Part shown: piece by piece, positions 1 through 6,436 of the stretch
How the letters are laid out: every line of letters starts with the position of its first letter
Position numbering within the stretch: position 1 is the stretch's first letter
Source: Candidatus Thioglobus sp.
GTDB lineage: Bacteria; Pseudomonadota; Gammaproteobacteria; PS1; Pseudothioglobaceae
DNA: 8,243 nt
Assembly: GCA_015163925.1 (NCBI GenBank)
Contig: JAAOIF010000039.1
Coordinates: 1 to 8,243 of the forward strand
Direction of reading: 5' to 3'
Program-made: the position numbers and the translations under genes
The notes under the pieces: model-generated
Database searches by the model: none
Told to the model about the DNA's origin: nothing
Seen by the model: only the letters and a program-made list of their open reading frames with translations

Positions 1-112
1 TAATTGTCCAAGTGAAAGTTGGGGTGGTCGGCGCTGGCGTAATTTCAGCAGTTAAAATGAGATTTGACCCAACTGCTACTGTTTTAGCGTTAGTTATTTC
101 AACGCTGCTGCT

Positions 113-121
113 CCCCCCCCC
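113..121. repeat. Homopolymer run of nine C
   Basis: Nine consecutive C sit exactly where the reading frame of the flanking membrane-protein ORF switches from the frame starting at base 3 to the one starting at base 122. A run this long is striking in AT-rich DNA. Poly-C/poly-G tracts are known slippage sites for phase variation and are also known sequencing-error sites. One added C or two removed C restore one continuous frame. Confidence 0.8.
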
Positions 122-193
122 GCATTAGTGGAGCTGCCGCAGTTTGTAAGGCTTAGAGCAAGAATTGAGAGAATTGATAAGGCAAAAAATTGG

Positions 194-220
194 TTGAGTT
201 TGTTGAATTTGTTGAATTTG
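194..220 (+). repeat. Three tandem 9-base units coding Leu-Asn-Leu
   Basis: TTGAGTTTG is followed by two exact copies of TTGAATTTG. In the frame of the membrane-protein tail these read LSL, LNL, LNL, then LRF. The unit is a whole number of codons, so copy gain or loss would not shift the frame. This suggests a recent in-frame tandem duplication. Confidence 0.7.
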
Positions 221-313
221 TTAAGATTTTTCATAATAGTTCCGTTGGTTTTTAAAAGTTGAAAGTGGAAATCATACCCTATTTTTTATTCTATTTGCCT
301 TAAATTTATTTCT

Positions 314-332
314 ACACAGGCAAGGCCTGTGT
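314..332 (-). terminator. Hairpin just after dinG, possible terminator
   Basis: Arms ACACAGGC and GCCTGTGT pair perfectly over 8 bp around a 3-base loop. The hairpin begins ten bases after the dinG stop codon. On the dinG strand the bases after the stem are A-rich rather than T-rich, so it lacks the classic U tract. It could act as a weak or Rho-assisted terminator or as a 3'-end stabilising hairpin, and it could equally serve the convergent gene on the left. The rest of the 263-341 gap shows nothing else I can name. Confidence 0.4.
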
Positions 333-341
333 CAATGGAAA

Positions 342-2399
342 TTATTCAATGACAATATTATAATCGGGCAGGGCGTCAAGTAGCTGTTTGCCGTAGCGTT
401 TGGTGGTCAGGCGCTTGTCAAAAATGGTGATTTTGCCAGTGTCAGTTTCAGTTCTAATCAGCCGCCCGCAGGCTTGAATCAGCTTGAGAGAGGCATCAGG
501 CAAGGAAATTTCCATAAAAGAATTGCGCCCTTGCGACTCCAAATAATCGCTGGTGGTTTTTTCAATCGGCGAGGTCGGCACGCTAAAACGCAGCTTTACA
601 ATCACCACATGAGTGAGATTTTCACCTTTCAAATCAACCCCTTCAGCGAAACTATCAAGCCCAAAAATAATGCTGCCTTTGCCATTTTTACGGCAATTTA
701 TGTGTTTTTCTAAGATGAGTTTTTTGGCAAATTCGCCTTGTATTAACAAATCACAAGCAAACTTTTTTTCCACTAAATCAGCCACCATTTGCATTTGTTT
801 ATTTGAAGCAAATAGCACCAGAGAGCCAGTTTTAGGGTCAATTCGTTTGAGCAGCTGGGCGGCGACTTCATTAGTGTGTTCAGAAATTTGGGTCGGATTG
901 GCTTTAAAATTAGCCACAATAAAATCAACTTTATCAAACAAAAAAGGCGACGGCAGGCGTAAATATTGGTTGTCATTTTTGACCAATCCGAGCTGCTGAT
1001 TGAGGCGATGAAAACTCCCCAGCGAGGACAGCGTAGCGGAGGTCAGCACGCTGCCGGCGGCCTTTGACCAAATCAAATTATGCAGATTATTGGCGATGTC
1101 AATTTGGGCACTATTTATAGAATAATTGGTTTTTTTATTGGACAAAATAATTCTGCCAATCCAACGAGAATGCGGCGCACTTCCGGCTTTATCAACTGCT
1201 AAAAATGATGAAAATAACGCCAAAATTGAGGATAAATTCCCAGCGCATTGCCCCAAAATATTATTCAGCGGCTCGGCGATGGTTTTGTCAAGCGGACTAA
1301 TTTTCAAATAATCTTCCCAAGACTCTTTGGACTTGTCAAATTGCTTGGACAAAGTGCTAATTGCAATGAGTAAATTTTGGCAAATTTTAGCAATATCGGC
1401 GCTGATAATTCCTTGCTGAAATAGGTGAATTTCGTCCTCAAACTCAAGCTGCTCCAGCATTTCAATCAGGTCGTTTAAATAATTATCAATGGGACTAACA
1501 AGGTTTTTGGGCGGAGTTTGCTGGGTGAGTTTATGGACTTTTTCGCCGGCACTTTGTGCTTGTTTTATGCTGGTTTTGATGAATTCGCTGTTAGTGTTGA
1601 GGGAGAAATGCGATAGGGCTTTTTGGCTCAAATGATGGGCTTCATCAAATATATAAATGGAGTCCTCAGCCGCTGGCAGAATCGTGTTTCCGGCGTTTAA
1701 ATCAGCCAAAATTAAATCGTGATTTGCCACAATTACATCGGCGTTAGTGATTTTTTGGCGGGCTTTAAAAAATGCGCAATCGCTGTAAAAAGTGCAACTT
1801 TTAGCGTTACAAGTGAAGCGATTACAGGCGATTTTTTGCCACAAATTTGGTGGCGGAGTTTTGTCCAAAGCATCAATTTCACCGTTCCATTTTTTGTTAG
1901 AATATAAATCCAACATTTCACTCATTTGGCTTAATTGATGCTTTTCTGGCGGGGAATCCCAGAGCGAGGGGTTGTCAAATAATGGCTCTTGGCTGGCGTT
2001 ATCCTCAACTAAATTGATTAAATTTCTCACGCACAAATAACGCGAACGCCCCTTCACTAAAGCATATTCAAAATCAACCGTGCAATATTTTTGCACCTCG
2101 GGAATATCCTTAAAAAGCAGCTGTTCTTGCAAGGCAACATTGGCGCTGGAGATTACTAATTTTTTCTCATTGGCGATGGCGATGGGAATGGCGCTGAGTA
2201 GATAGGCTAAGGTTTTGCCAGTGCCGGTCGGGGCTTCAACGCACAAAATCGGATTGCTTTTTGGATGCTCGCCGGCGAGAGTTTTGGAGATTTCGGCAAT
2301 CATTTTATTTTGCGCCTGCCGGATTTTAAAGCCGGGCATAGCGTCTTTTGCCGCATTAAATGAGTTGCGAATTTGCGTTTTTAGCTCGGCTGATAACAT
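342..2399 (-). CDS. dinG: ATP-dependent DNA helicase DinG (Fe-S, XPD-like)
   Basis: The 685-residue protein matches the E. coli DinG layout (about 716 residues) along its length. DinG is a 5'-to-3' superfamily 2 helicase that unwinds DNA and R-loops and helps when replication meets transcription. Motifs seen: Walker A EAPTGTGKT at residues 55-63; the iron-sulfur cysteines C123, C197, C202 and C208 with the spacing expected for a 4Fe-4S cluster; DEAH box at 252-255; SATLSSLGSF at 454-463; SFAEGVDL at 583-590; and motif VI QACGRLIR at 642-649. The C-terminus (YGKQLLDALPDY) is also typical, without the basic tail of E. coli DinG. The start ATG follows the ispB stop with no gap, and that TAG is in the same frame, which fixes the start. 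The Shine-Dalgarno is weak (GGA about ten bases upstream), so translation probably depends on ispB. It is the last gene of the rlmE-ispB-dinG block. No sign of decay. Confidence 0.95.
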   Translation of the reverse strand: MLSAELKTQIRNSFNAAKDAMPGFKIRQAQNKMIAEISKTLAGEHPKSNPILCVEAPTGTGKTLAYLLSAIPIAIANEKKLVISSANVALQEQLLFKDIPEVQKYCTVDFEYALVKGRSRYLCVRNLINLVEDNASQEPLFDNPSLWDSPPEKHQLSQMSEMLDLYSNKKWNGEIDALDKTPPPNLWQKIACNRFTCNAKSCTFYSDCAFFKARQKITNADVIVANHDLILADLNAGNTILPAAEDSIYIFDEAHHLSQKALSHFSLNTNSEFIKTSIKQAQSAGEKVHKLTQQTPPKNLVSPIDNYLNDLIEMLEQLEFEDEIHLFQQGIISADIAKICQNLLIAISTLSKQFDKSKESWEDYLKISPLDKTIAEPLNNILGQCAGNLSSILALFSSFLAVDKAGSAPHSRWIGRIILSNKKTNYSINSAQIDIANNLHNLIWSKAAGSVLTSATLSSLGSFHRLNQQLGLVKNDNQYLRLPSPFLFDKVDFIVANFKANPTQISEHTNEVAAQLLKRIDPKTGSLVLFASNKQMQMVADLVEKKFACDLLIQGEFAKKLILEKHINCRKNGKGSIIFGLDSFAEGVDLKGENLTHVVIVKLRFSVPTSPIEKTTSDYLESQGRNSFMEISLPDASLKLIQACGRLIRTETDTGKITIFDKRLTTKRYGKQLLDALPDYNIVIE

Positions 2400-3371
2400 C
2401 TAAGAAGTCCGCTGCAAGGACAAATCACACAATAAAATCAAGGCATTTTTATACTCTGAATTTGCAATTTTGCTAAGTGATTGCTTGGCAAGTTCGCTGG
2501 CTTTCTGGGCTGTTTTCCGAGTGTAAGCAAAAGCCCCAGCGCCGTCTAAAACCTCAATTACCTTGTTAATATTAGTATTATCGGCATTTTTAATTGCCTG
2601 AATTAGTAATTTTTTATCAGCGCCGGAAGTGTTTTCTAAGGCATAAATCATCGGCAAAGTGGTCTTGCCTTCAGCCAAATCATCGCCGATTTCCTTGCCT
2701 ATAGTTTGCGAATCCGCCTGATAATCGAGCAAATCATCAATAATTTGAAAAGCATATCCGAGATGCAAACCGTAGTCTCTCAGGGCTGATTCCTGAGCCT
2801 TATTTACGCCAGATAAAATCCCGCCAATCTGCGTAGCCGCCTGAAATAAGCAAGCAGTTTTTCGCTCAATTACCTCAAAATATTGCTCTTGTGTAAGCGC
2901 TGGATTTTGGCAATTTAGCAGTTGCAAAACCTCGCCCTCAGCAATGTTATTTGTGGTTTTTGAGAGCAGCTGCATAATCTGCATTGAGCCAGTTTCAACC
3001 ATCATTTCAAACGCCCGTGAATAGAGAAAATCCCCCACCAGCACGCTCGGAGCGTTGCCCCAGACCTCATTTGCCGTATCCTTGCCGCGCCGAGTGCTGG
3101 ACTTATCAACAATGTCATCATGCAGCAAAGTAGCAGTGTGAATTAGCTCAATCACCACCGCCATCAGGTGCTGATGCGCGCCCGTGTAACCGCTCGCTTT
3201 GGCACATAATAACAGCAGCAAAGGGCGCAGCCGCTTGCCTCCAGCGCCAATAATATAGTTGCTCATTTGGTTAATCAGAGTAATATTTGAGCTCAGGCGA
3301 GAGACCAAAACCGCATCCGTTTTTGCCAAATCTGCGGCTAATAATTTGCGAATATCGTCAAAATTTTTCAT
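2400..3371 (-). CDS. ispB: Polyprenyl diphosphate synthase, octaprenyl type (quinone side chain)
   Basis: The 323-residue protein has the same length as E. coli IspB. It is a trans-isoprenyl diphosphate synthase that extends farnesyl diphosphate with isopentenyl diphosphate to make the side chain of ubiquinone or menaquinone. Visible motifs: GGKRLRP at 44-50 (diphosphate binding); first Asp-rich motif DDIVD at 85-89, preceded by HTATLLH; GDFLYSRAF from 113; second Asp-rich motif DDLLD at 212-216. Small residues A80 and T81 before the first Asp motif fit a long-chain product, as in E. coli; the exact chain length cannot be read from sequence. The start ATG lies four bases after the rlmE stop with an in-frame TAA just upstream, so no longer form is possible. 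The stop TAG abuts the dinG ATG. The enzyme is cytosolic and probably essential. A solanesyl or decaprenyl synthase is the alternative reading. Confidence 0.93.
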   Translation of the reverse strand: MKNFDDIRKLLAADLAKTDAVLVSRLSSNITLINQMSNYIIGAGGKRLRPLLLLLCAKASGYTGAHQHLMAVVIELIHTATLLHDDIVDKSSTRRGKDTANEVWGNAPSVLVGDFLYSRAFEMMVETGSMQIMQLLSKTTNNIAEGEVLQLLNCQNPALTQEQYFEVIERKTACLFQAATQIGGILSGVNKAQESALRDYGLHLGYAFQIIDDLLDYQADSQTIGKEIGDDLAEGKTTLPMIYALENTSGADKKLLIQAIKNADNTNINKVIEVLDGAGAFAYTRKTAQKASELAKQSLSKIANSEYKNALILLCDLSLQRTS

Positions 3372-3375
3372 ACCA

Positions 3376-3993
3376 TTATTTTAAACCATTGGCTAACAAA
3401 TATACTTCTTTAGAGCGAGGCCGGGAGGCTTTTGGTTTGCGAATGCTGACTTGCACAAATGCCGTTTTGCAAGCCCTGACAAAGCCTTCAAAGCCTTCGC
3501 CTTGAAAAACTTTGATGAAAAAATACCCTTGCGGCTGCAAAGTTTTCAGCGCCATTTCCAATGCTAATTCGCATAAATACATTGATTTTGGCAAATCCAC
3601 CGACAGCTGCCCGCTCATATTTGGAGCCATATCTGACAAAACTACATCAATTTTTTTGCCCTTGGTCAAAGCCAATAAGGCTTGATAGGTCTCGTCTGTG
3701 GTGAAATCTCCGCACAAAAAATCCACGCCAGCAAGCGGCTTAATTTCCAGTAAATCATTTGCAATTACTTGCCCAGATTTGCCAACTAATTTAGCAGCAA
3801 TTTGACTCCATCCGCCCGGCGCTGCCCCTAAATCCAGCACCAGAGAGCCAGATTTGATGAATGGATTTTTCTCTAATACTTCTGTGAGTTTGAAAACTGC
3901 CCGTGAGCGCAGCCCTAATTTTTGCGCTTTTTTGACAAATTCATCGCTCAAATGCTCACTCATCCAGCGCTTGGAACTACTTTTTTTACTCAT
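3376..3993 (-). CDS. rlmE: 23S rRNA (uridine-2552 2'-O)-methyltransferase RlmE (RrmJ/FtsJ)
   Basis: The 205-residue protein corresponds to E. coli RlmE (209 residues), which methylates the 2'-OH of U2552 in the 23S rRNA A-loop using SAM during late 50S assembly. The N-terminus [20 protein letters not shown] is characteristic. The SAM-binding motif DLGAAPGGW is at 54-62. The catalytic K-D-K-E tetrad is present as K35 (in FKL), D121 (SDMAPNMSG), K161 (KVFQGEGF) and E196 (SKEVYL). An in-frame TAA two codons upstream fixes the start. The ATG shares its A with the TAA ending the toxin remnant (TAATG), so translation may be coupled to whatever ribosomes cross that remnant. There is little Shine-Dalgarno. 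A run of seven A lies just after the start codon. In many enterics rlmE sits next to ftsH; here its partners are ispB and dinG. The product, S-adenosylhomocysteine, is the substrate of AhcY encoded to the right. Confidence 0.95.
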   Translation of the reverse strand: MSKKSSSKRWMSEHLSDEFVKKAQKLGLRSRAVFKLTEVLEKNPFIKSGSLVLDLGAAPGGWSQIAAKLVGKSGQVIANDLLEIKPLAGVDFLCGDFTTDETYQALLALTKGKKIDVVLSDMAPNMSGQLSVDLPKSMYLCELALEMALKTLQPQGYFFIKVFQGEGFEGFVRACKTAFVQVSIRKPKASRPRSKEVYLLANGLK

Positions 3994-4078
3994 TATTTAA
4001 ACAGCTCAGAATGCGAGCCGATTTGCTGTTTTTTAGGTCTTTTTTGAAGCTTTTTTGCAGCTTTAATCGAAGGCGCAT
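3993..4078 (-). pseudogene. Collapsed YafQ/RelE-family toxin gene (both ends kept, middle deleted)
   Basis: An ATG at 4078-4076 overlaps the end of the antitoxin gene by 16 bases, the usual arrangement of antitoxin-toxin pairs. It reads MRLRLKLQKSFKKDLKNS, the typical start of YafQ-type RelE-superfamily toxins (first strand, then the basic SFKKDLK helix). In a different frame, the bases up to the TAA at 3995-3993 read IGSHSELFK, the typical C-terminus of this family (R-x-G-[ST]-H-[SA]-x-L-F), including the late conserved His. A complete toxin has about 90 codons; here only about 28 codons' worth of DNA remains. The central strands and the other catalytic residues are missing. The two ends are out of phase (83 bases from ATG to stop codon, not a multiple of 3), so the net deletion was 3n+1 bases, with the junction around 4022-4033. 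The first frame actually runs 30 codons to a TAA at 3988-3986, inside rlmE. No active toxin is expected. Family assignment is from motif memory. Confidence 0.72.
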
Positions 4079-4452
4079 TTTTTATATTCACGCTTTAATT
4101 CATCAAGATTCATAGATAAATATTTGGAATTTTTAAATTCTGGCGATACTTGTTTTTGCATATCAGCCATAAATTCTTCAAGTGTCATAATTTGTGAATT
4201 TTCAGGGTCATTTGCCTCTTTGATAGCTTGAATGGTTTCGGCATTTGGAGTATTTGGAGTATGTTTTTTGGGCAATTTGACCTCAAACGGAATGCCGCGC
4301 ATTGCTACCGCCTGAGTTAAAAATATATTAATGGCATCTGACAAACCCATTCCATATTGCTTGAAAATCGCTTTGGCTTGCTCTTTTTTGACCTTATTGA
4401 GATATACATTGGTGCGGCTTTTTTCAATTTGTGCTAACATTTTTCTATCCAT
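4063..4452 (-). CDS. RelB/DinJ-family antitoxin (ribbon-helix-helix), apparently orphan
   Basis: The 129-residue protein begins its recognisable fold at about residue 14: TNVYL (beta strand), helix about 22-33, then GLSDAINIFLTQAVAMRGIPFEV (about 36-58), the classic RelB/DinJ ribbon-helix-helix pattern ending in a PF motif. Such proteins dimerise, bind operators in their own promoter and wrap the toxin with their C-terminal half. The C-terminal part (MTLEEFMADM at 89-98, then about 30 further residues ending REYKKCAFD) is longer than in the usual 80-100-residue members. An in-frame TAG three codons upstream bounds the start. The ATG at 4452 has no Shine-Dalgarno, while the ATG at residue 5 (4440-4438) has GGA seven bases before it, so a 125-residue form is plausible. 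The toxin partner downstream is reduced to a scar. The gene may survive as a regulator, as an anti-addiction antitoxin, or as a recent remnant. Confidence 0.82.
   Translation of the reverse strand: MDRKMLAQIEKSRTNVYLNKVKKEQAKAIFKQYGMGLSDAINIFLTQAVAMRGIPFEVKLPKKHTPNTPNAETIQAIKEANDPENSQIMTLEEFMADMQKQVSPEFKNSKYLSMNLDELKREYKKCAFD
4243..4260 (-). repeat. Two tandem 9-base copies inside the antitoxin gene
   Basis: ATTTGGAGT occurs twice back to back. On the coding strand this gives Thr-Pro-Asn twice (TPNTPN, residues about 65-70), in the linker between the DNA-binding and toxin-binding halves. This is a codon-preserving tandem duplication that lengthens a flexible linker. Confidence 0.75.
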
Positions 4453-4471
4453 AAAATACTAATATGGGGTC

Positions 4472-4480
4472 ATTTTAGCA
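4472..4480 (-). promoter_or_regulatory. Extended -10 element of the antitoxin promoter (possible promoter for rlmE-ispB-dinG)
   Basis: On the minus strand TGCTAAAAT fits an extended -10 (TGn followed by a TATAAT-like hexamer). It would place the transcription start about 13 bases before the antitoxin ATG. The -35 is poor; the nearest candidate, TTGCAA in the palindrome, is only 14 bases upstream. There is no good second promoter in the short gap before rlmE, so the housekeeping genes downstream may depend on this one. Prediction by eye. Confidence 0.4.
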
Positions 4481-4488
4481 CACGCAGC

Positions 4489-4500
4489 ATTTTGCAAAAT
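4489..4500. promoter_or_regulatory. Perfect 12-base palindrome, candidate antitoxin operator
   Basis: ATTTTGCAAAAT is its own reverse complement. It lies 37 bases upstream of the antitoxin ATG, in the divergent region shared with typA, and overlaps the best -35-like hexamers on both strands. RelB/DinJ proteins commonly repress their own promoters by binding palindromes in this position. A looser inverted pair, AATACTA at 4455-4461 and TAGTATT at 4500-4506, flanks the same zone. Binding is inferred only. Confidence 0.4.
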
Positions 4501-4521
4501 AGTATTAGCAAGTAGTAATAT
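4492..4521 (+). promoter_or_regulatory. Possible typA promoter
   Basis: TTGCAA (4492-4497) and TAATAT (4516-4521) are separated by 18 bases, and each matches four of six consensus positions. Transcription would start near 4528, right at the Shine-Dalgarno of the mini-ORF, which is uncomfortably close. The real promoter may therefore lie somewhat upstream, within or to the left of the palindrome. Confidence 0.25.
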
Positions 4522-4532
4522 TAAAGGATAAT

Positions 4533-4550
4533 ATGGCTTTTTATTTTTAG
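4533..4550 (+). CDS. Five-codon leader mini-ORF before typA (MAFYF)
   Basis: A good Shine-Dalgarno, AAAGGA at 4523-4528, sits four bases before an ATG at 4533. The frame is ATG GCT TTT TAT TTT TAG, ending at 4550. The typA ATG follows eight bases later in another frame. This Shine-Dalgarno is 30 bases from the typA start, too far to serve it directly, and typA has no better one. Ribosomes ending on the mini-ORF could re-initiate at typA. There is no run of one amino-acid codon that would make it a classic attenuator. It may be a chance short ORF, but the ribosome site is the best in the region. Confidence 0.45.
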   Translation: MAFYF

Positions 4551-4558
4551 CCTAACCG

Positions 4559-6370
4559 ATGAGTCGTAAACTTAGAAATATTGCCATTATTGCCCATGTG
4601 GATCACGGCAAAACCACTTTGGTGGATAAACTTTTGGAGCAATCACAAACCTTTGATGAGCGTTTTGAATCCAGCGATAGGATGATGGATTCCAACGATT
4701 TGGAAAAGGAACGCGGCATTACAATTAGCTCCAAAAACACCGCAATTAAATATAATGATTATCACATAAATATTGTTGATACCCCCGGACACGCTGATTT
4801 TGGCGGCGAAGTGGAGCGAGTTTTATCAATGGTGGATTCGGTTTTATTACTGGTTGATGCGCAGGAAGGACCGATGCCGCAAACCCGATTTGTGACCAAA
4901 AAAGCCTTTGACCAAGGGCTTAATCCGATTGTGGTGATTAACAAAATTGACAAAGACGCCGCCCGTCCGGATTGGGTAATTGACCGAGTTTTTGATTTAT
5001 TTGACCAGCTCGGGGCGACTGATGAGCAGCTGGATTTTCCGATTATTTATGCCTCCAGTATCAACGGTTATGCCTCACTTTCTGACGATATTCGCACTGG
5101 CGATATGACCCCGATGTTTGAAACTATTATTGAAAAAGTGGCAGCTCCGGAAGTGGATATTTCAGCCCCTTTGCAAATGCAAATTACTGCTCTGGATTAT
5201 TCCTCATTCGTTGGTGCTATTGGGATTGGGCGGATTGCTCGGGGCACAATTAACAAAAATCAGCAAGTGGTTGTGGTCGGCGCTGACGGCTCTGAGCGCA
5301 AGGCAAAAATTGTCAATTTGCAAGAGTTTTTAGGCTTGGAAAAAGTTGATACTCAGTCCGCTCAGGCTGGAAATATCGTCTGTATCACTGGCGTTGAGGG
5401 GATTTCAATTTCCGATACCGTTTGCGCCCCGGAGGCAGTGGAGGCGCTGACCCCTCTGAGCGTGGATGAGCCGACAGTATCAATGGCTTTTCGGGTAAAT
5501 GATTCGCCTTTTGCTGGGCAGGACGGCAAATATATTACCTCCAGAAATATCCGCGACCGGCTTGATAAAGAGCTGATTTACAATGTGGCTTTGCGGGTGG
5601 AAAATACTGCTGACCAGTCGGAATTTTTGGTCTCCGGGCGCGGCGAATTGCATCTGTCAATTTTGATTGAAACCATGCGCCGTGAGGGTTTTGAGCTGGC
5701 AGTTGGCCGTCCGCAGGTGATTCTCAAGGAAATTGATGGGGTGATTTGTGAGCCGTTTGAGGATTTGAGTATTGATGTGGAGGCGGCTCATCAGGGGGCG
5801 GTGATGGAAAAACTCGGCGAGCGCAAGGCGGAACTCAGCAATATGATGCCTGATGGTAACGGTCGGGTGAAGCTGGATTTTAATATTCCAGCCCGCGGCC
5901 TGATTGGTTTTCGGACTGAATTTTTGACCATTACTACTGGAACTGGCTTGATGAATTCTACTTTTGACGGCTACAAACCGCAGAAATCTGGCGAAATCGG
6001 GCAGCGCTCAAACGGCTCGCTAATTTCAATGAATCAGGGCAAAGCGGTGGCGTATGCGATTTTTAATTTGCAGAAAAGTGGCAAGTTTTTCGTCGAGCAT
6101 AATACTGATATTTATGAGGGTATGGTGGTCGGGATTCACGCACGGGATAAGGATTTGGTGGTAAATGTGATGAAGGGAAAACAGCTCACAAATGTCCGCG
6201 CGAGTGGCACCGATGAGGCAGTTTCATTAACTCCGGCGATTAAGTTGGATTTGGAGCAAGCGCTTGAATTTATTGACGATGATGAATTGGTTGAAGTAAC
6301 CCCGAATTTCACTCGGATTCGCAAACGATTATTGACTGAAAATCAGCGCAAACGCGCTCGGAGTAAGTAA
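4559..6370 (+). CDS. typA: Ribosome-associated GTPase BipA/TypA
   Basis: The 603-residue protein aligns by eye with E. coli BipA (607) from end to end. It is a translational GTPase related to EF-G and LepA that binds the 70S ribosome, supports 50S assembly and is needed mainly in cold or stress. GTPase motifs: G1 AHVDHGKT at 12-19, G2 RGIT at 52-55, G3 DTPGH at 74-78, G4 NKID at 128-131, G5 SSING at 166-170. A beta-barrel domain follows (about 205-300), then EF-G-like domains containing [13 protein letters not shown] (359-371) and [10 protein letters not shown] (446-455). The BipA-specific C-terminal domain has [20 protein letters not shown] and [10 protein letters not shown]. An in-frame TAA two codons upstream (4553-4555) makes this ATG the only reasonable start, since the next ATG lies beyond the P-loop. 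It lacks its own Shine-Dalgarno and is preceded by a mini-ORF. It is transcribed away from the antitoxin and towards ahcY. The gene appears intact. Confidence 0.97.
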   Translation: MSRKLRNIAIIAHVDHGKTTLVDKLLEQSQTFDERFESSDRMMDSNDLEKERGITISSKNTAIKYNDYHINIVDTPGHADFGGEVERVLSMVDSVLLLVDAQEGPMPQTRFVTKKAFDQGLNPIVVINKIDKDAARPDWVIDRVFDLFDQLGATDEQLDFPIIYASSINGYASLSDDIRTGDMTPMFETIIEKVAAPEVDISAPLQMQITALDYSSFVGAIGIGRIARGTINKNQQVVVVGADGSERKAKIVNLQEFLGLEKVDTQSAQAGNIVCITGVEGISISDTVCAPEAVEALTPLSVDEPTVSMAFRVNDSPFAGQDGKYITSRNIRDRLDKELIYNVALRVENTADQSEFLVSGRGELHLSILIETMRREGFELAVGRPQVILKEIDGVICEPFEDLSIDVEAAHQGAVMEKLGERKAELSNMMPDGNGRVKLDFNIPARGLIGFRTEFLTITTGTGLMNSTFDGYKPQKSGEIGQRSNGSLISMNQGKAVAYAIFNLQKSGKFFVEHNTDIYEGMVVGIHARDKDLVVNVMKGKQLTNVRASGTDEAVSLTPAIKLDLEQALEFIDDDELVEVTPNFTRIRKRLLTENQRKRARSK

Positions 6371-6436
6371 ATTTTAGTATCAATTTACTTGCCAAATTAT
6401 TAACAATTAGCCTTGTAATTCTGTACTGCCCACCCA

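Larger units (their letters stand above)
3..262 (+). pseudogene. C-terminal part of an unrecognised membrane protein, frame broken at a C9 tract
   Basis: One frame is open from the left edge (codons from base 3) to a TAG at 126-128. It reads as hydrophobic protein containing KVGVVGAGVISAVKM and TVLALVISTLLLPPP. A second frame takes over at base 122 and runs to a TGA at 260-262, reading ALVELPQFVRLRARIERIDK and then a hydrophobic tail ending FFIIVPLVFKS. The two join seamlessly if the nine-C run at 113-121 were ten or seven C long. Together they look like the end of a multi-pass membrane protein: two hydrophobic stretches, a basic loop and a last membrane segment. I do not recognise the family; a permease-like fold is only a guess. 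The gene converges on dinG. It could be a decayed gene, a phase-variable gene caught in the off state, or an intact gene with a homopolymer sequencing error. The N-terminus lies outside the window. Confidence 0.45.

Noticed and set aside
194..220. CRISPR-like or origin-like repeat array
   Set aside because: The units are nine bases, directly adjacent and in codon phase, with no spacers and no cas genes nearby.
613..999. Open frame of 128 codons on the + strand opposite dinG
   Set aside because: It lies wholly antisense to conserved dinG sequence, has no recognisable motifs, and has low-complexity composition typical of a shadow frame.
3994..4062. Independent rlmE promoter in the gap after the antitoxin
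   Set aside because: The gap is A-rich but holds no convincing -35/-10 pair, and its sequence is accounted for by the toxin remnant.
4488..4503. Sixteen bases CATTTTGCAAAATAGT shared exactly with 7545-7560 inside ahcY
   Set aside because: In ahcY these bases encode ordinary conserved protein (TILQNG), and the motif is an AT-rich palindrome plus four bases. Chance identity is the simplest explanation. A genome-wide count of the 16-mer would settle it.
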